The notes under the pieces were generated by a model, which worked only from the letters and a program-made list of their open reading frames with translations, was not told the DNA's origin and ran no database searches. The position numbers were made by a program, and so were the translations under genes. A stretch of DNA of 8,802 nt from Verrucomicrobiota bacterium (GTDB lineage Bacteria > Verrucomicrobiota > Verrucomicrobiia > Chthoniobacterales > UBA10450): the NCBI GenBank assembly GCA_003218785.1, contig QHOM01000188.1, forward strand, positions 1 through 8,802. The letters are read 5' to 3'. Positions 6,475 to 8,802 of this stretch are shown piece by piece (the first letter of the stretch is position 1; every line of letters starts with the position of its first letter).

Positions 6475-7742
6475 AGATTAAAACGAATATTATCTACTCG
6501 GCGTTCGCGCTGTTCGCGTTCACCTGCTTTGCGCTTGCGCCGCAAGCGCGAGCAACTTGTCAAGATGCCTGCTTAACGAACGACAACACCGTCCAGGGTG
6601 ATGATGCGCTCATCAGCCTTACAAGCGGCACCGACAACACGGCCAATGGTAGTAATGCGCTTCTCAACAACACCATCGGCATTGAAAACACGGCCACCGG
6701 TAGTCATGCGCTCTACTACAACACCACTGGCAACTACAACGTCGCCAACGGTGATTATGCGCTCTATAGCAACACAACCGGCATCGACAACGATGCTTTC
6801 GGAAGCGGTACGATGTTAAGCAACACAACCGGCTCCAAGAACAGCGCGATTGGCGACGTTGCGCTCTACCGCAACACTACTGGCTATGGCAATGCTGCCA
6901 GTGGCGCTAACGCGCTCCAAGAGAACACAATCGGCAGCAACAACACGGCCAACGGTGCTTTCGCGCTTTTTAACAACACAACCAGCAGCGACAACACGGC
7001 CAACGGTTTTCAAGCGCTATTTAGCAACACAACCGGCCGCAATAACACCGCCAACGGCTACAACGCGCTCTATAACAACACAACCGGCGGCTCCAACATC
7101 ACACTGGGTTTTCAGGCCGGTCTAAATCTCACCACGGGCAATAGCAACATAGATATTGGCAACGTTGGTGTTGCTGGTGAGTCCAAGCGCATCCGCATCG
7201 GCACAGCCGGAACTCAGACGAAAACCTTTATCGCCGGCATTAGCGGGGCAACGGTTGCAGGTGGCGTAGGCGTGATTGTCGGTTCCAACGGTCAGTTAGG
7301 AACAGTAGTTTCCTCGGAGCGTTTCAAGGACGCGATCAAACCGATGGACAAGGCGAGCGAAGCCATCCTCGCGCTCAAACCAGTGACCTTCCATTACAAG
7401 AAAGACCTTGATCCCGAGGGCGTCCCACAATTTGGCCTGGTGGCTGAGGACGTGGAAAAGGTGAACCGAGCCCTCGTGGCTCGCGACGCAGATGGCAACG
7501 TTTACACGGTTCGCTACGACGCTGTGAACGCGATGTTGCTGAACGAGTTTCTCAAAGCGCACCGCAAAGTGGAGGAACAGGAAGCGACGATTACACAGCT
7601 AAAGTCAACCGTAGCGCAGCAACAAAAAGGCATGGAAATTTTCGCCGCTACTCTCAAGGAGCAGGCGTCGCAAATCCAGAAAGTGAGCGCGCAGCTCGAA
7701 CTGAACAAACCGGCACCGCGAACCGTTCTGAACGATCAGTAA
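6471..7742 (+). CDS. Secreted repeat fibre protein with S74 intramolecular chaperone domain
   Basis: The 423-residue product opens with a Sec signal peptide: KIKTN, a hydrophobic core (IIYSAFALFAFTCFAL) and an APQARA cleavage region near residue 28. Residues 39-225 are eleven tandem 17-residue units of the form N-T-x-x-G-x-x-A-L-x-x-N-T-T-G-x-x, as in NTANGFQALFSNTTGRN, like the beta-roll of trimeric adhesin heads; a partial twelfth follows. After a linker (TFIAGISGATVAGG), SSERFKDAI carries the likely Ser281/Lys286 dyad of the S74 (endosialidase chaperone) domain, which drives trimer folding and then cuts itself off. The domain continues through FHYKKD, FGLVAEDVEKV and VRYDAVNAMLLNEFLKAH, then a coiled coil (about 360-410) ends the protein. 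AAGGAA lies about 8 nt before ATG 6471. S74 proteins are best known from phage tail fibres, but the signal peptide and lack of phage neighbours suggest a surface or secreted fibre. The target is unknown. Confidence 0.85.
   Translation: MKIKTNIIYSAFALFAFTCFALAPQARATCQDACLTNDNTVQGDDALISLTSGTDNTANGSNALLNNTIGIENTATGSHALYYNTTGNYNVANGDYALYSNTTGIDNDAFGSGTMLSNTTGSKNSAIGDVALYRNTTGYGNAASGANALQENTIGSNNTANGAFALFNNTTSSDNTANGFQALFSNTTGRNNTANGYNALYNNTTGGSNITLGFQAGLNLTTGNSNIDIGNVGVAGESKRIRIGTAGTQTKTFIAGISGATVAGGVGVIVGSNGQLGTVVSSERFKDAIKPMDKASEAILALKPVTFHYKKDLDPEGVPQFGLVAEDVEKVNRALVARDADGNVYTVRYDAVNAMLLNEFLKAHRKVEEQEATITQLKSTVAQQQKGMEIFAATLKEQASQIQKVSAQLELNKPAPRTVLNDQ
6585..7145 (+). repeat. 51-bp tandem repeat inside the fibre gene (11 units)
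   Basis: The 11 units of 51 bp encode the 17-residue beta-roll turns. DNA identity is highest among units 7-9 (about 6891-7043), where caacacggccaacggt and agcaacacaaccggc recur nearly unchanged. The first and last units have diverged more. High DNA identity of internal units is a sign of recent duplication and possible length change by slippage. Confidence 0.9.
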
Positions 7743-7752
7743 AGCAATCCAG

Positions 7753-7806
7753 AGGTAGGGGCAGTTCACCGAACCGCCCGGGCGATTGAGGTCAATCGCT
7801 CCTACC
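7753..7806 (+). repeat. Structured intergenic repeat, copy B (after the fibre gene)
   Basis: The outer stem ggtagg (7754-7759) / cctacc (7801-7806) encloses two hairpins: ggcagtt (7760-7766) / aaccgcc (7772-7778) with one mismatch, and gcgatt (7782-7787) / aatcgc (7794-7799). The whole can fold as a three-way junction. It is the better preserved relative of copy A at 6072-6122 and starts about 10 nt after the fibre stop codon. Confidence 0.75.
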
Positions 7807-7820
7807 ATTTTCCGCAATTG

Positions 7821-7855
7821 GCCGTCACGCTTCAGGGCGTGACGGCTTTTTGTTT
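7821..7855 (+). terminator. Rho-independent terminator of the fibre gene
   Basis: gccgtcacgc (7821-7830) pairs perfectly with gcgtgacggc (7837-7846) around the loop ttcagg, a 10-bp GC-rich stem, followed by tttttgtttt (7847-7856). This is the only strong intrinsic terminator in the window and it ends the fibre transcript before the dipeptidase. Confidence 0.9.
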
Positions 7856-7862
7856 TGATATC

Positions 7863-7933
7863 GCGGCACTAAGGCCGCTTCCGTGTTAAGGATCCAGTCA
7901 CGGCCTATGAGTTTTGCGGCTGGGGACAGCCGC
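7863..7933. repeat. Two short hairpins before the dipeptidase start
   Basis: gcggc (7863-7867) pairs with gccgc (7874-7878). A better hairpin, gcggctg (7916-7922) / cagccgc (7927-7933) with loop ggga, is followed by ctctacaatg and lies 14 nt before the dipeptidase ATG. From memory, the string gcggctggggacagccgc resembles a short repeat found next to genes in related genomes; I cannot confirm this here. No clear promoter is visible between the terminator and the start codon. Confidence 0.5.
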
Positions 7934-7947
7934 CTCTACAATGCTCG

Positions 7948-8802
7948 ATGACCGCTACGAAAAAATCCATCGAAGAGCGAATCGATCGGCTGCAGGCGGG
8001 CGGAATTGTCGATCTTCACTTCGACTTGCCGATGGATCTGTACGAGAAACGTGGCCGCAACAATGTTCTGGAAACCGAATTCTTGCCCGAATTCGACGCC
8101 GGTAACATCGGCGTCCTCGGTGCGGCGATTTATATCGAAGATCGCTACATGCCGGAAATGGGTTTGCGTGTGGCGCTCGATCAGATTTCCCGCATTTACG
8201 CGGAGGCGGAAGAATCGGGGGACTTTGCTGTCTGCAAGGGTTATCAGGAAATTTGTGACGCACGCAAAGCTCGCAAAATCGCGCTCCTCATTACCATGGA
8301 AGGCGTCGAGCCGCTCGGCACCGACCTGGATTTGCTGCGAGTTTTTTATGAGCTCGGTGTCCGTGCAATCGGGCTGACACACGCCCGGCGCAACGCTGCG
8401 GGTGATGGCGGCATTTTCGCCTCAACGGGCTCTTCGCGCGACGGCTTGACCGAGTTCGGGCGCGACGTGGTACGGCAATGCCAAGCGCTCGGTGTAATCG
8501 TCGATCTTGCCCACATCAGCCCGACCGGGTTCGAAGACATATTGGCGATAACGACCAAGCCACCTATCGTGTCACATACAAACGCGAGAAAGTATTACGA
8601 TATCGAACGCAACATTAGTGACGAGCAAATCAAGGCGATCGGCGAACGCGGCGGAGTGATCGGCGCTAATTCGGTGCTTGTGAGCGCGAAGAAAGAAGAG
8701 AGCACGCTCGATCGTTACATCGACCACATCGAGCACATTGCGAGCTTGATCGGCATCAACGGGGTCGGCATCGGGTTCGATTTCTTTGAGTTTATCTATC
8801 GT
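7948..8802 (+). CDS. Membrane-dipeptidase-family (M19) metallopeptidase, 3' end outside window
   Basis: This zinc peptidase family has a TIM-barrel fold and cuts dipeptides, including some with a D-residue at the C-terminal position. The first 285 residues are present. Metal ligands can be placed: DLHFD with His24 and Asp26, bridging Glu118 in ITMEGVEPLG, His189 in DLAHISP, His210 in SHTNAR, and Asp278 in GIGFDF. The strand ELGVRAIGLTHARRNAAGDG (135-154) is the usual LGVR-LTH-N segment. No signal peptide is seen, so it is probably cytoplasmic, unlike the mammalian renal enzyme. ATG 7948 was chosen because it is followed by a family-like N-terminus; the frame is open upstream but through the hairpin repeat. 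There is no Shine-Dalgarno. The missing end should be about 40-100 residues. The substrate cannot be told from sequence; peptide salvage or D-amino-acid peptides are both possible. Confidence 0.92.
   Translation, partial: MTATKKSIEERIDRLQAGGIVDLHFDLPMDLYEKRGRNNVLETEFLPEFDAGNIGVLGAAIYIEDRYMPEMGLRVALDQISRIYAEAEESGDFAVCKGYQEICDARKARKIALLITMEGVEPLGTDLDLLRVFYELGVRAIGLTHARRNAAGDGGIFASTGSSRDGLTEFGRDVVRQCQALGVIVDLAHISPTGFEDILAITTKPPIVSHTNARKYYDIERNISDEQIKAIGERGGVIGANSVLVSAKKEESTLDRYIDHIEHIASLIGINGVGIGFDFFEFIYR

Noticed and set aside
6585..7145. CRISPR array, because of the regular 51-bp period
   Set aside because: The repeats are continuous coding sequence with no unique spacers and encode a uniform protein motif.
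6471..7742. Remnant prophage, because S74 domains occur in phage tail fibres
   Set aside because: No other phage gene is present, the protein has a Sec signal peptide, and the neighbours are housekeeping genes.

Overview
This 8.8 kb window carries ordinary bacterial housekeeping genes plus one surface or fibre-type accessory gene, set among structured intergenic repeats. GC content is moderate. Start sites mostly lack a clear Shine-Dalgarno sequence. The mix of a bacterial GlnRS, a GluRS without the usual cysteine insert, a secreted 17-residue-repeat fibre with an S74 chaperone, and HPERSEGSRK-type repeats suggests Verrucomicrobiota, perhaps a soil Chthoniobacterales-like lineage. That placement is inference from family resemblance; there is no rRNA or other marker here to confirm it.

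Layout, left to right: (i) 1-150, the possible tail of an unidentified gene; (ii) 151-305, a non-coding stretch with two inverted repeats, the second ending a few bases before the gltX start; (iii) gltX (+, 306-1634) and glnS (-, 1621-3312), convergent, with coding ends that overlap by 14 nt; (iv) aroE (+, 3374-4206), divergent from glnS and broken: the reading frame changes near 3556-3570 and about 30 residues, including the catalytic-lysine motif, are missing; (v) proC (-, 4275-5099) and nadA (+, 5121-6071), divergent with only 21 bp between start codons; (vi) a 399-bp gene-free stretch with a repeat copy, a TTGACA box and a hairpin-rich leader; (vii) a secreted fibre protein (+, 6471-7742) with eleven 17-residue repeats, an S74 autoprocessing domain and a C-terminal coiled coil; (viii) 7743-7947, a second repeat copy, a strong intrinsic terminator and a small hairpin repeat; (ix) an M19 dipeptidase (+, 7948 to the right edge, incomplete).

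The housekeeping genes touch glutamate and glutamine use (tRNA charging by GltX and GlnS, proline synthesis by ProC), shikimate synthesis (AroE) and NAD synthesis (NadA). Alternating strands mean they do not form one operon. The fibre gene lies between two same-orientation copies of a structured repeat and has its own leader and terminator, so it looks like an independent unit. I found no convincing new multi-gene system. The observations most worth follow-up are the broken aroE, the repeat-flanked fibre gene with its structured leader and mini-ORF, the 14-nt gltX/glnS overlap, and the very tight proC/nadA divergence.
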